Assembly (NCBI GenBank): GCA_025361705.1
Contig: JANYJW010000009.1
Span: 1 to 34,974 of the forward strand
Direction: 5' to 3'
DNA: 34,974 bases
Source: Gemmatimonas sp.
Lineage (GTDB): Bacteria > Gemmatimonadota > Gemmatimonadetes > Gemmatimonadales > Gemmatimonadaceae
Every line of letters begins with the position of its first letter. Within the stretch, counting starts at the first letter, position 1. The notes beneath the pieces are model-generated. The model was not told where the DNA came from. It did no database searches and was given only the letters and a program-made list of their open reading frames with translations. Positions 1 to 6,879 of the stretch are shown here, piece after piece. The translations under genes and the position numbers were made by a program.

Positions 1-258
1 GTGACCGCTTCCATACCGGCCGCGCGTATGCTCGGCGCTCCCGTCCCTCGGAGCCCCGATGGTCGCCCCGGCGTCGGCCGCCCGTGGCGTCTACAACCCC
101 CGACGCCCCCAGGCGTCGCCGCTCGTTCGGTTGGTGTCGGACCATCTGCACCGCCTGCAGACCGTCTATGACGACCGCTTCGCGCGCGAATATGGCCCGT
201 GGCGTCCCATCGTCGCGCAGGTCGCCGAGAAGTTCCTCGCCTGCAGCGTGCTCGAGTG
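1..258. mobile_element. Truncated IS91-family insertion sequence remnant
   Basis: The first ~258 bases carry only the start of an IS91-type transposase frame. The sequence then passes directly into the broken 3' part of a secreted-protein gene on the other strand. The right junction lies near 254-258, where similarity to the transposase stops just before the usual His-Gly-Phe-Ala-Arg zinc-binding stretch. No terminal repeat or target duplication is visible, which fits IS91 elements (rolling-circle type, without inverted repeats). The left end lies outside the window. Confidence 0.6.
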
Positions 259-259
259 A
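59..259 (+). pseudogene. IS91-type transposase, N-terminal fragment
   Basis: The 66-codon frame contains the pattern PRRPQASPLVRLVSDH followed by YDDRFAREYGPWRP and VAEKFLAC. These are typical of the start of IS91/IS801-type transposases, just ahead of their CxxC zinc-binding domain. Full-length members have about 350-400 residues; this copy stops after the residues VLE at a TGA created at the junction. The zinc ribbon and the catalytic HUH/tyrosine domain are absent, so it cannot be an active transposase. The family call rests on recalled motif similarity. Confidence 0.65.
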
Positions 260-597
260 TAATCCCCCACCCGGCCGTTGACCTTCTCGGCGAAGGGGCG
301 CATCGCGATGAGCGACATCATGCGGCCGCTGGCCGAGTCCGTGACGGCCACCGTCTCGGCGTCCTTCTGCTCCCGCTTGCCGAACAGGCGCGAGATGGGT
401 TCGAGCTCCATGGAGTGCCTGGGGGCCAGGAAGCGCGCCAGCAAACGCCCGCTGCGCCCGAAGATCGTGTCGATGACCGTCGGAAGACGGCTGGAGGTGG
501 CCACGGCGACCGTGTCCTGCGCCTGCGCCTGCCGGACCGGCGCCACTAGCAGGGCGACGGCGAGGAGCGTGACGAGGAGGCGGTGCGGTGAGGGCAC
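166..597 (-). pseudogene. Secreted hypothetical protein, 3' end lost to IS remnant
   Basis: Reading leftward, the frame opens with a Sec signal peptide: a short basic start, hydrophobic LLVTLLAVALLVAPV, and an Ala-x-Ala site before QDTVAV. About 90 residues of mature protein follow, including an Arg/Leu-rich part (GRSGRLLARFLAPRH) and SGRMMSLIAMRPF. From about base 255 leftward the frame translates the antisense of the IS91 transposase, so the last ~28 residues are not native and the true C-terminus is gone. A GTG at 597 gives a normal-length signal peptide; an ATG at 660 is also in frame. No family was recognised. It is probably non-functional. Confidence 0.5.
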
Positions 598-821
598 GGT
601 ACCCGCGAAGGAGACGAGTGCGCCGCGGCGATGGGCGCGGCAGCGGGAACCTTGGAACATAGCCCATACCCGCGGGACCGGGGAAGGGTCCGCACGTGGG
701 CCGACGCGCATCCAGCACTGGTCATTGGTCGCGCGGGGAACGGGCGCGTGCCGTCAGCCGCTCGCGCCCCACGCCCGGACATCGTAGGATTCGCCTTCCC
801 TCATACGATGGGGTGCTGGTC

Positions 822-2117
822 ATGCTGGGTCGCAACACACTGGAAATCCTGCGCCGCGTGGCGCTGCTGGCGGGGCTTCTGGGCGCCATCTGCTTGGCGT
901 ACCTCACCCGGTTCGAGCCCATGGTCCGGGTCTCGATGGACAAGCCGGACTCGACCGGCCGCTTCGTCGCGGCAACGGACCTCGGTGAAGGGCGCGTGCA
1001 GGCCCGCGACCTTGTCCGCGTGAGCGGCCCACAATGGGACTCGTTATTCGCCGGCGCCTCGCGCTCGTTCGCGGAGAACGTGCCGATTCCGGGCTGGGAG
1101 CATCGCATCACCGCCAGGGATCTCGCGACCGCGCGCAAGGACAACGCGGAGCGCCACGCCATGAACGCCGCGGCCAAGGCGGACGAAGCCGACCGCGTGA
1201 AGCGCCTGAAGGAGAAGTACAACGTGGACGTCACCTTCACGGGGAGCTTCCATCGCCTGTATTTCGCGGCGAGCGAAGCGCCGTTCCGCGACGCCGCGCC
1301 GAAATGGACGCCGGGCACGTCGCACGTGCTGTTGCGCGACGCGGACGATAGGACGCGACTCGACGTCTTCTACAACTCGGCGTACCGGATCCACGGCTTC
1401 TCCGACGTCATCACGATCCCCGCCGCCTTCTCGTATCCGTACCGCCATCTGGCGCCCTGGGTGGCGCTGGCGGGTCTCCTGCTCTACTTCCTGCTCCCGT
1501 GGGGACGGATTGGGGAGAACGTGGTGGCGTACACGCGGTGGCGCCTGATACTGGGCGACGTCGCCACGAGTGGGCTGCTCGTGGTTCCCTTCTTCGGGAT
1601 TCCGATTGCCGTCATTGGCGGCACAATGGAGACCGTCGTGGAGTTCTGGCCCTTCGCGCTCCTGTTCTGGCTGCTGGCGGCGCTGGGCGTGGCGGGCACC
1701 CTCTGGTCGGTGAGCGCCTCGGCGTACCGGCTGGCGGTTGGTCCCGACGCGCTCGTGGTGTCGGGCTTGAGTGGCGAGGTGGTCATTCCATACGACCAGG
1801 TCCGCACGGTGCAGGCGGTGCGGCTGCGTCCTCCCCAGTGGCTCATCACCGTCTCCTGGCTGACGGCGCTGCTCGGGCGCAACTCGACCGCGACGGCCGG
1901 CCAGGTGGGGCGTTCGCTGCTCCTCGGCGCGAGCGCGGCCAACGGGCTGCGGCTCGACCTGCGGAATGGCGCCCACCACTACATCTGGTTCTCCGACCAG
2001 ATGGGCAACACGTCCATGCAGCACTTCGAGCGTCTGGGTCAGGCGTTGCATCGCGACGGCATCCAATGGGGCGACGACCCGGTCGAGATCCGCGCGGTCT
2101 TTCCGCCAAGCCACTAG
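822..2117 (+). CDS. Integral membrane protein with large periplasmic loop and PH-like tail
   Basis: This is a 431-residue protein of no family I can name with certainty. A first membrane helix (about residues 11-29) is followed by a ~180-residue extracytoplasmic region with an Ala/Lys/Glu-rich helical stretch (about 105-132). Three more helices follow at roughly 211-228, 243-267 and 274-298. The C-terminal ~130 residues start AYRLAVGPDALVVSG and continue VVIPYDQVRTV, resembling the beta-strand pattern of bacterial PH-like (YcxB/bPH) domains; this is a fold guess. The ATG at 822 puts the first helix right at the N-terminus. An upstream in-frame extension is low-complexity and unlikely. It is divergent from the broken gene upstream and appears to be monocistronic. 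Confidence 0.7.
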   Translation: MLGRNTLEILRRVALLAGLLGAICLAYLTRFEPMVRVSMDKPDSTGRFVAATDLGEGRVQARDLVRVSGPQWDSLFAGASRSFAENVPIPGWEHRITARDLATARKDNAERHAMNAAAKADEADRVKRLKEKYNVDVTFTGSFHRLYFAASEAPFRDAAPKWTPGTSHVLLRDADDRTRLDVFYNSAYRIHGFSDVITIPAAFSYPYRHLAPWVALAGLLLYFLLPWGRIGENVVAYTRWRLILGDVATSGLLVVPFFGIPIAVIGGTMETVVEFWPFALLFWLLAALGVAGTLWSVSASAYRLAVGPDALVVSGLSGEVVIPYDQVRTVQAVRLRPPQWLITVSWLTALLGRNSTATAGQVGRSLLLGASAANGLRLDLRNGAHHYIWFSDQMGNTSMQHFERLGQALHRDGIQWGDDPVEIRAVFPPSH

Positions 2118-2354
2118 GCGCGGCACACACCCGGCGCGCGGTGGCGGCGCCGGGCGTCCGCGCTCAGAACAGTGCGGCGAATAGTGGAAAGCACCCGAGA
2201 ATGACGCTCGGGGTCGTATGCACCAATCGAATCGGAAAGGTCCCACCATCGCAAAGTCACCAGGGTGTACCTGCTTCTTCTCTTCATAGAAGAAGTCGCG
2301 GCAACCGCGCGCGTCCGTGGTGCTGAGCGCCGACTCACGCGCGGTCTGGCATCC
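2118..2354. other. Intergenic region with GC hairpin
   Basis: This spacer between the membrane protein and the toxin-antitoxin promoter holds no convincing gene. An 8-bp GC stem (2130-2137 with 2147-2154) sits 13 bases after the stop codon and may end transcription, although no T-tract follows. A weaker stem, CTTCTTC with GAAGAAG (2274-2280 and 2289-2295), lies further on. Confidence 0.4.
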
Positions 2355-2401
2355 TTGCGTTGGTAATGCATATGCATTACTATGTAATGCAGTTGCATTG
2401 C
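2355..2401 (+). promoter_or_regulatory. prlF-yhaV promoter with two palindromic operators
   Basis: An 18-bp perfect palindrome, GTAATGCATATGCATTAC, lies at 2363-2380. A second copy with 16 of 18 bases symmetric, GTAATGCAGTTGCATTGC, lies at 2384-2401. The two centres are 21 bp apart, two helical turns, so two repressor dimers would bind the same DNA face. A candidate sigma-70 promoter, TTGCGT (2355-2360), 17 bp, TACTAT (2378-2383), places the first palindrome between the -35 and -10 elements and the second over the likely start point. This is the expected geometry for an autorepressing PrlF (AbrB-fold) antitoxin, whose gene starts 30 bases later. Confidence 0.75.
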
Positions 2402-2431
2402 AACCAGGAGCGTCAAGACGCGGAGGCGATC

Positions 2432-2755
2432 ATGGCGGGCATCGTGACGAGCAAGCTGACAGAACGGTCGCAGACGACGGTGCCGAAGGGTGTGCGCATG
2501 GTGCTCGGTGTTCGACCCGGCGACCAGATCGGGTACCTGATCGAAGGGTCCGAAGTCCGCTTGGTGAGTGTGGTGGGCGCGGAGCACGCTGATCCGGCGC
2601 TGGAGCCCTTCCTCGAGTTCCTGCGTGCCGACTTGTCGCGGCATCCGGAGCGCGTCACCGAGTTCACCCGGGAGTTCATCGCGCGCATCGAGGCGCTCAC
2701 CAGGCACGTCGCCATTGACCATGACGCGCCTATCGACGGCGCCGTCGCGCTTTAG
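2432..2755 (+). CDS. prlF: PrlF-family antitoxin (AbrB/SpoVT fold)
   Basis: A 107-residue AbrB-type antitoxin. The N-terminal swapped-hairpin DNA-binding motif is clear in LTERSQTTVPKGVRMVLGV followed by RPGDQIGYLIEG. The C-terminal half (PALEPFLEFLRADL and onward) matches the PrlF/SohA part that binds the YhaV toxin. Antitoxins of this family neutralise YhaV and repress their own operon. The ATG at 2432 is preceded by GGAGG at the right distance; the longer in-frame extension upstream would translate the operators and is rejected. The stop lies 8 bases before the toxin start. Confidence 0.85.
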   Translation: MAGIVTSKLTERSQTTVPKGVRMVLGVRPGDQIGYLIEGSEVRLVSVVGAEHADPALEPFLEFLRADLSRHPERVTEFTREFIARIEALTRHVAIDHDAPIDGAVAL

Positions 2756-2763
2756 CAATCGGA

Positions 2764-3342
2764 ATGGCGGCAAAGGACAAGCGACGGAAGGGTGCCGTTG
2801 GGCCGCACCCCGCAGCTGCGAGCTCGGCGCGGACCGTCGGCCCGCTCGTGCACGGCTGGCTGGTCCTCCTCCATCCGCTTCTTCTCGGGCAGCTCGAGAA
2901 ACTCGCGACGGCGGCCGAGAAGGAGCCGGCGCTGGTGCCCGGCCCCAACAGGAAGCTCCTCGGCCACCTTCGCGACTTGATGTTCGACAAGATCCCCCAG
3001 GCGCCTGATGCGCCTGCGTTTCGGCATGGCGGGGCGCTGCGTGGCGGGCGGCGCGAGTGGTTTCGGGCCAAGACGGGCAACGGCAGGTATCGTCTGTTCT
3101 ACCGATTCGATAGTCGCGCGCGGATCATCGTCTTCGCTTGGGTGAACGACGACGAGCACCTCCGCACGATTGGCGCCCGCAGTGACGCGTACGCTCAGTT
3201 CGGTCGAATGCTCGATGCAGGGAATCCGCCGACGAGCTGGGACGAACTGCTCGCCGTGGCACGAGCGGAGCAAGCGAAGGACCCCAAGCGACACGCGACC
3301 TTGGTGCGGCCGATGAGTTCATCAAGATCGAAGCCGACGTAG
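2764..3342 (+). CDS. yhaV: YhaV-family toxin, ribosome-dependent mRNA endonuclease type
   Basis: A 192-residue homologue of YhaV, the RelE-superfamily toxin that cleaves mRNA and is held in check by PrlF. Family features in order are HGWLVLLHPLLLGQLEKL near residue 30, then FDKIPQAPDAPAFRHG, then the core WFRAKTGNGRYRLFYRF and IIVFAWVNDDEHLR, and finally DAYAQFGRML with PPTSWDELL. The conserved basic and aromatic residues of the core are present, so it looks intact. Relative to the ~154-residue E. coli protein it has about 25 extra N-terminal residues and a short C-terminal tail. It is co-transcribed with prlF. Confidence 0.85.
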   Translation: MAAKDKRRKGAVGPHPAAASSARTVGPLVHGWLVLLHPLLLGQLEKLATAAEKEPALVPGPNRKLLGHLRDLMFDKIPQAPDAPAFRHGGALRGGRREWFRAKTGNGRYRLFYRFDSRARIIVFAWVNDDEHLRTIGARSDAYAQFGRMLDAGNPPTSWDELLAVARAEQAKDPKRHATLVRPMSSSRSKPT

Positions 3343-3502
3343 TTCCTGCTCCCTGCGCGCGGGGAACGTCTTGTCGGCGGGAACGCGCCGTCCACGGCAG
3401 TCGCTGGGTCCTCATCGAAGTGGAAGTCAACACCTGCCATGGATGGGGCTTCCTAATGTGTACCAATGGGAGCCAATCACCCCGTGAGTAAACCGAGGGG
3501 CC

Positions 3503-4564
3503 CTACGGCTTCCACGGGCGCACCGCACTGAGCGGCGTGCGAATGGGGTTCTTGGCGTCGCCCATCACACTGGCGCTCGTCCATTCGTGCTGGGCGTCCA
3601 CCTTCTGTTCGCTCAACCCAGCCCACACCATCACCCCGTTCTCGATGTGCGGCGGCACGGGCCAGGTCATGCGGTATTGGAAGTCGGGCCATCCAGCCCG
3701 GTGCTGGTAGTCCGCCAGGAACCGCATGTGCGCTTCCTCGCCGGCGATGAACGCGGCGACCACCGCGCTATCCTGGGCCGTCGGCGCCGTGGACGTGGGT
3801 TGCGGCCGGGGCTGACCTGGCGTCGGCGGCGTCACGGGACGAGCGGCCACCCGTGTTTCGGTGATCGCCTTCTTCTGCTTGGCAGCGAGGTCGGTGAGCA
3901 GGGAGTCCTTGTGCTCGGTCACCCACTCCTTCTTCCAGCGCGCTTCGAGTCGCGTGGCCCAGTAGGCATCAATGCCGTTCCAGATGAGCGTGTCGAGCTT
4001 GGGGCCGATGTACTCCTTCTTCCATCCCTTGGAGCGCACGAGGTTTTCGGCCATCTGCTTCTTGAGCGAGAAGTACGAGCCGGCGCCGGCGGTGGCACGC
4101 TGGAACGCGAGCCCCTGCTCGACCTGATCGGTGGGGTTCGCGCCGCGCACCTTCTTGTACAAGCGGTACGTCTCGGCGTCAAAGCGCGGGTTCACGATCA
4201 TGTCGCGCGTGAGTTCCAGTGCGGTCTTGTAGGCGGTGACGCCGGTGAGCACCGTGCCGGCCGCGGTGCCGTCGAGCGCCACGTCGGCCACCTTGCCGAG
4301 CGCCCAGTCCACGGTCTGCGCCATGGCATCCTCGTCGCGGGCGCTCGCCGCCAGGCCGATGACCTTCACCGCGGTGAGGTAGTCGGTCGCCTTCTTGAGC
4401 GCGGCCGGAGATTCGCCGAGCGCCACCGAGGCGGCGTCCTTGGTCACGCCCGTGGTGCTGGAGACGAGACTGATGATGGAATCGCGCGAGAGGCGCGCAG
4501 GGTCCTGGGCCTGCACCGCAAGCACGGGGAGCGCGAGAAGGACGCTGGCGAACGCGATGCGCAT
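3503..4564 (-). CDS. Secreted hypothetical protein with proline-rich linker
   Basis: A 353-residue exported protein of unrecognised family. A signal peptide (MRIAFASVLLALPVLAVQA) is followed by a mainly helical region of about 225 residues containing RLYKKVRGANPTDQ and a Trp/Lys-rich part. A Pro/Thr/Gln-rich linker (near residues 245-270) leads to a C-terminal domain containing AGEEAHMRFLADYQHRAGW and several Trp residues. Alternating Ala/Thr/Val stretches around residues 90-120 are only mildly hydrophobic, so I would not call membrane segments there. The ATG at 4564 is chosen because the signal peptide begins there. The DsbA-like gene lies upstream on the same strand, 137 bases away. No function can be assigned. 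Confidence 0.65.
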   Translation of the reverse strand: MRIAFASVLLALPVLAVQAQDPARLSRDSIISLVSSTTGVTKDAASVALGESPAALKKATDYLTAVKVIGLAASARDEDAMAQTVDWALGKVADVALDGTAAGTVLTGVTAYKTALELTRDMIVNPRFDAETYRLYKKVRGANPTDQVEQGLAFQRATAGAGSYFSLKKQMAENLVRSKGWKKEYIGPKLDTLIWNGIDAYWATRLEARWKKEWVTEHKDSLLTDLAAKQKKAITETRVAARPVTPPTPGQPRPQPTSTAPTAQDSAVVAAFIAGEEAHMRFLADYQHRAGWPDFQYRMTWPVPPHIENGVMVWAGLSEQKVDAQHEWTSASVMGDAKNPIRTPLSAVRPWKP

Positions 4565-4701
4565 GGCTACACCTGCAATGGTGACGGGGTGAGACAGGTT
4601 GGGAGATGCCTGGAAAATACACATTCGCCGCCGGCCCGCGCACGGGCGCAGACTCGGCGCTCGTCCATCGCGTGCCGCTGCTGCGTGCGGTCGAAGCGCC
4701 G

Positions 4702-5430
4702 CTACTTCCTCACGGAGTCAATCGCCACCTGGAACCTGGCGAACGGCTGCGCGCCCAGCAGGACGACGCCGGAGATCCTGTCGGTCCCGCTGCGCGCCAC
4801 GACGAACGTCGGCGTGTGCGTAACGCCGAGCATGGTCGCCTCGGCGATGTCCCGATCGATCGCCGCCTGATACTTGCCGGTGTCGAGACAGCCCGTGAAC
4901 GCCTTCGTCTCGAGCGACAAGGCATCGGCCGTCTTGACGATCAGCTCCAGCGTTGGCGGGTTCGCGTTGTCGAGCAGCGCATGGCGCATCTCCCAGAACT
5001 TTCCCTGATCGCCGGCGCAGCGCGCGGCCTCGGCGGCCTTGCGTGCATGGGGGTGAATGTCCAACGGAAGATCGCGGGTGATCCACTGCACCACCCCGGC
5101 ATCGATGTACCTCTTCTTGATCTCCACGAACGCCGTAGTGTGAAACTGGCGGCAATACGGGCACTCGAGGTCCGTGAACTCGACCACTGTTATCGGCGCG
5201 TCGGCTCGGCCCAGGGCGTGGAGGCCGTCCCGCCCGCTCACGCTGATCGTCGCGATCGCCGGCGGTGCGTCGGGTGCGGCAGCAGTGCCAGCCACGCGCA
5301 AGCGCGCCAGTTCGGCGTCCTGGCGATTGAGTCGCCGCTCGATGCGCACGAGGTCGGTGAGCGTAAATGCCACCACGGCGATGCCAAGCAGCGCGACGGT
5401 CGCCACGGTGGTTTTCGACAGGCTGATCAT
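4702..5430 (-). CDS. Membrane-anchored DsbA-like thioredoxin-fold protein
   Basis: A 242-residue protein with an N-terminal signal anchor (about residues 8-27), a short helical stretch, and then a DsbA/DsbG-type thioredoxin domain from about residue 62. The redox site CPYC is at residues 90-93 in VVEFTDLECPYC. The cis-proline loop reads VTHTPTFVV near the C-terminus, and the inserted helical domain contains ARKAAEAARCAGDQGKFWEM. Such proteins form or rearrange disulfides in substrates outside the inner membrane. The ATG at 5430 is preceded by a GGGGGAA-type site. It is divergent from the Cys-rich exported protein at 5687, a plausible substrate by position (inference). Lack of DsbB in view leaves its redox partner unknown. 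Confidence 0.85.
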   Translation of the reverse strand: MISLSKTTVATVALLGIAVVAFTLTDLVRIERRLNRQDAELARLRVAGTAAAPDAPPAIATISVSGRDGLHALGRADAPITVVEFTDLECPYCRQFHTTAFVEIKKRYIDAGVVQWITRDLPLDIHPHARKAAEAARCAGDQGKFWEMRHALLDNANPPTLELIVKTADALSLETKAFTGCLDTGKYQAAIDRDIAEATMLGVTHTPTFVVARSGTDRISGVVLLGAQPFARFQVAIDSVRK

Positions 5431-5609
5431 CGACCGATTCCCCCGTAACTCCCAGTCAAAATGCACGCGGGGTGGCACCGGTCACATCGATGTTGCCTCG
5501 CGCTGTCGCGTGTACAGTGCCACATCTCGAACATCTCGGTAAGTGACAGGCCGCCCACGCCTTACGCGCTCGGCGCGCCGACGTGGCATTCTGCGCGATC
5601 AGCGTGTGC

Positions 5610-5640
5610 TTGACACGGTGTCGGGAAAAGTCGTACCTAT
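5610..5640 (+). promoter_or_regulatory. Candidate sigma-70 promoter for Cys-rich exported protein
   Basis: A perfect -35 hexamer TTGACA (5610-5615) is followed after 18 bases by TACCTAT (5634-5640), a weak -10 element. It lies about 50 bases before the start of the exported protein gene. Only the -35 match is strong. Confidence 0.35.
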
Positions 5641-5686
5641 GAAGTCTAGGTAGTAGCGGTTTTCCGTTCGACTTCGGAGGACGTCC

Positions 5687-6865
5687 ATGTCGCTCCACCG
5701 CTCGGCGCTGTTTGCCGTCATTCTGGCAACGGGCACGGCAACTGCCACGGAAGCGCCCATGCGCACCGTCGATCCGGCATCCTGTGCTCGGGCGTCGACC
5801 CTGCAGAATCGCTTCACCGAACTGACCATGCAGGTGGATCGGGACAAGGCGATCATGCGCAACTTCGGGTTCGAGAAGACGGTGGCCGACTTCGAGGCCC
5901 AGGGAAACCTGCCGGCCGCGCAGTTGACCGACGGCATGCGGAGCTTTCGCAAGCTGCTCTTTGATGACGTGATGAAGAGCGCACGCGCCGAGTTTGTGGA
6001 CGCGGCCATTGCCGGGGTTGGCAATGTGGCAACGTCTGGTGCGTCGCAGGTCGCTGACGACTTCAAGAAGAAGCTGACGCCCGAAGCGGTGGCGATGGTC
6101 AAGGCGCTTGGCGACATCCCGAGCATCGGGACGAAGGACCTGGCGAGCAAGGTGGAATTGGCAAATGATGTGTCCTCTGCAATCGAGGTGCTCGACAAGG
6201 CCAAGCTCGCGTACGAGGTGGGATCACCCGCGGTAAAGGGACAGATCCTCGAGTTGACGCTCAAGCTCTCGCACGAGATCGCGGCGCATGGTCTGGTCAA
6301 GCTTGCCGTCGCGCTGCCGGGGACGATGGCAACCACCGCGGCGGCCGCGGCGGCCTGGGTACCCACGCTGCTGGCGGCCGACGAATGGGCGTGGCACGAA
6401 GCGTACAAGTCGGCCAATGCGGTGCTGATGGTGCACAAGCTGACCCAGGCCACCGAGGGCGACCTGCAGCTCTTGAAGGCGACGACCACCCGACTCAAGA
6501 ACGCGACGGACGAACTCAAGAGCATCAAGTCGGAACTGCCGCAGTTGGCAGGGAAGTGCGACGGCACGCAGAGCGTGAAGCGGGCGTCGGGTGGTGGCGG
6601 AGGCTTGGGCAAGCCGCTCGTGTGGATTGGCCTGGCGGCCGGCGCGGGGTATGCGGCAACGCAGCTCAAGACCGCGAGCACGTCGGGCACCACGGAAAAG
6701 GGATTCTGCGACTTTGCCTCCACGAAAAACGCGTGCGGGTCGTGCACGTGCATTTCGCACAATCCTGCGGGCGCGTGTGATGAAGGCATGAATAACAATC
6801 CAGCGTGCGGCGGGAGTTTCTGCTGGCAGTCGTCGAGAACCAACACGCACGCGCCGTTCTGCTAG
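5687..6865 (+). CDS. Exported protein with Cys-rich C-terminal domain
   Basis: A 392-residue protein with no family I recognise. Its signal peptide (MSLHRSALFAVILATGTATA) is followed by about 270 residues of mostly helical sequence, including DFKKKLTPEAVAMVKALGD and a hydrophobic Ala-rich stretch near residues 205-230. A Gly run (SGGGGGLG, about residue 305) leads into a second hydrophobic segment (PLVWIGLAAGAGYAATQL). The last ~55 residues hold eight cysteines, including ACGSCTC and a final Cys as the last residue. Eight Cys would allow four disulfides. The start is supported by GGAGG 6-7 bases before the ATG. The divergent DsbA-like gene and the following outer-membrane barrel suggest an envelope role (inference). 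Confidence 0.7.
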   Translation: MSLHRSALFAVILATGTATATEAPMRTVDPASCARASTLQNRFTELTMQVDRDKAIMRNFGFEKTVADFEAQGNLPAAQLTDGMRSFRKLLFDDVMKSARAEFVDAAIAGVGNVATSGASQVADDFKKKLTPEAVAMVKALGDIPSIGTKDLASKVELANDVSSAIEVLDKAKLAYEVGSPAVKGQILELTLKLSHEIAAHGLVKLAVALPGTMATTAAAAAAWVPTLLAADEWAWHEAYKSANAVLMVHKLTQATEGDLQLLKATTTRLKNATDELKSIKSELPQLAGKCDGTQSVKRASGGGGGLGKPLVWIGLAAGAGYAATQLKTASTSGTTEKGFCDFASTKNACGSCTCISHNPAGACDEGMNNNPACGGSFCWQSSRTNTHAPFC

Positions 6866-6879
6866 GCGCTGGGTAGCGG

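Noticed and set aside
1044..2249. 401-codon minus-strand frame opposite the membrane protein at 822-2117
   Set aside because: Arg/His/Gly-rich shadow with no signal or motif; the + strand gene has well-formed membrane helices.
3195..3440. 81-codon minus-strand frame overlapping the 3' end of yhaV
   Set aside because: Starts plausibly (acidic MAGVDFHFDEDP) but most of it is antisense to the toxin gene and no ribosome-binding site or homologue is apparent.
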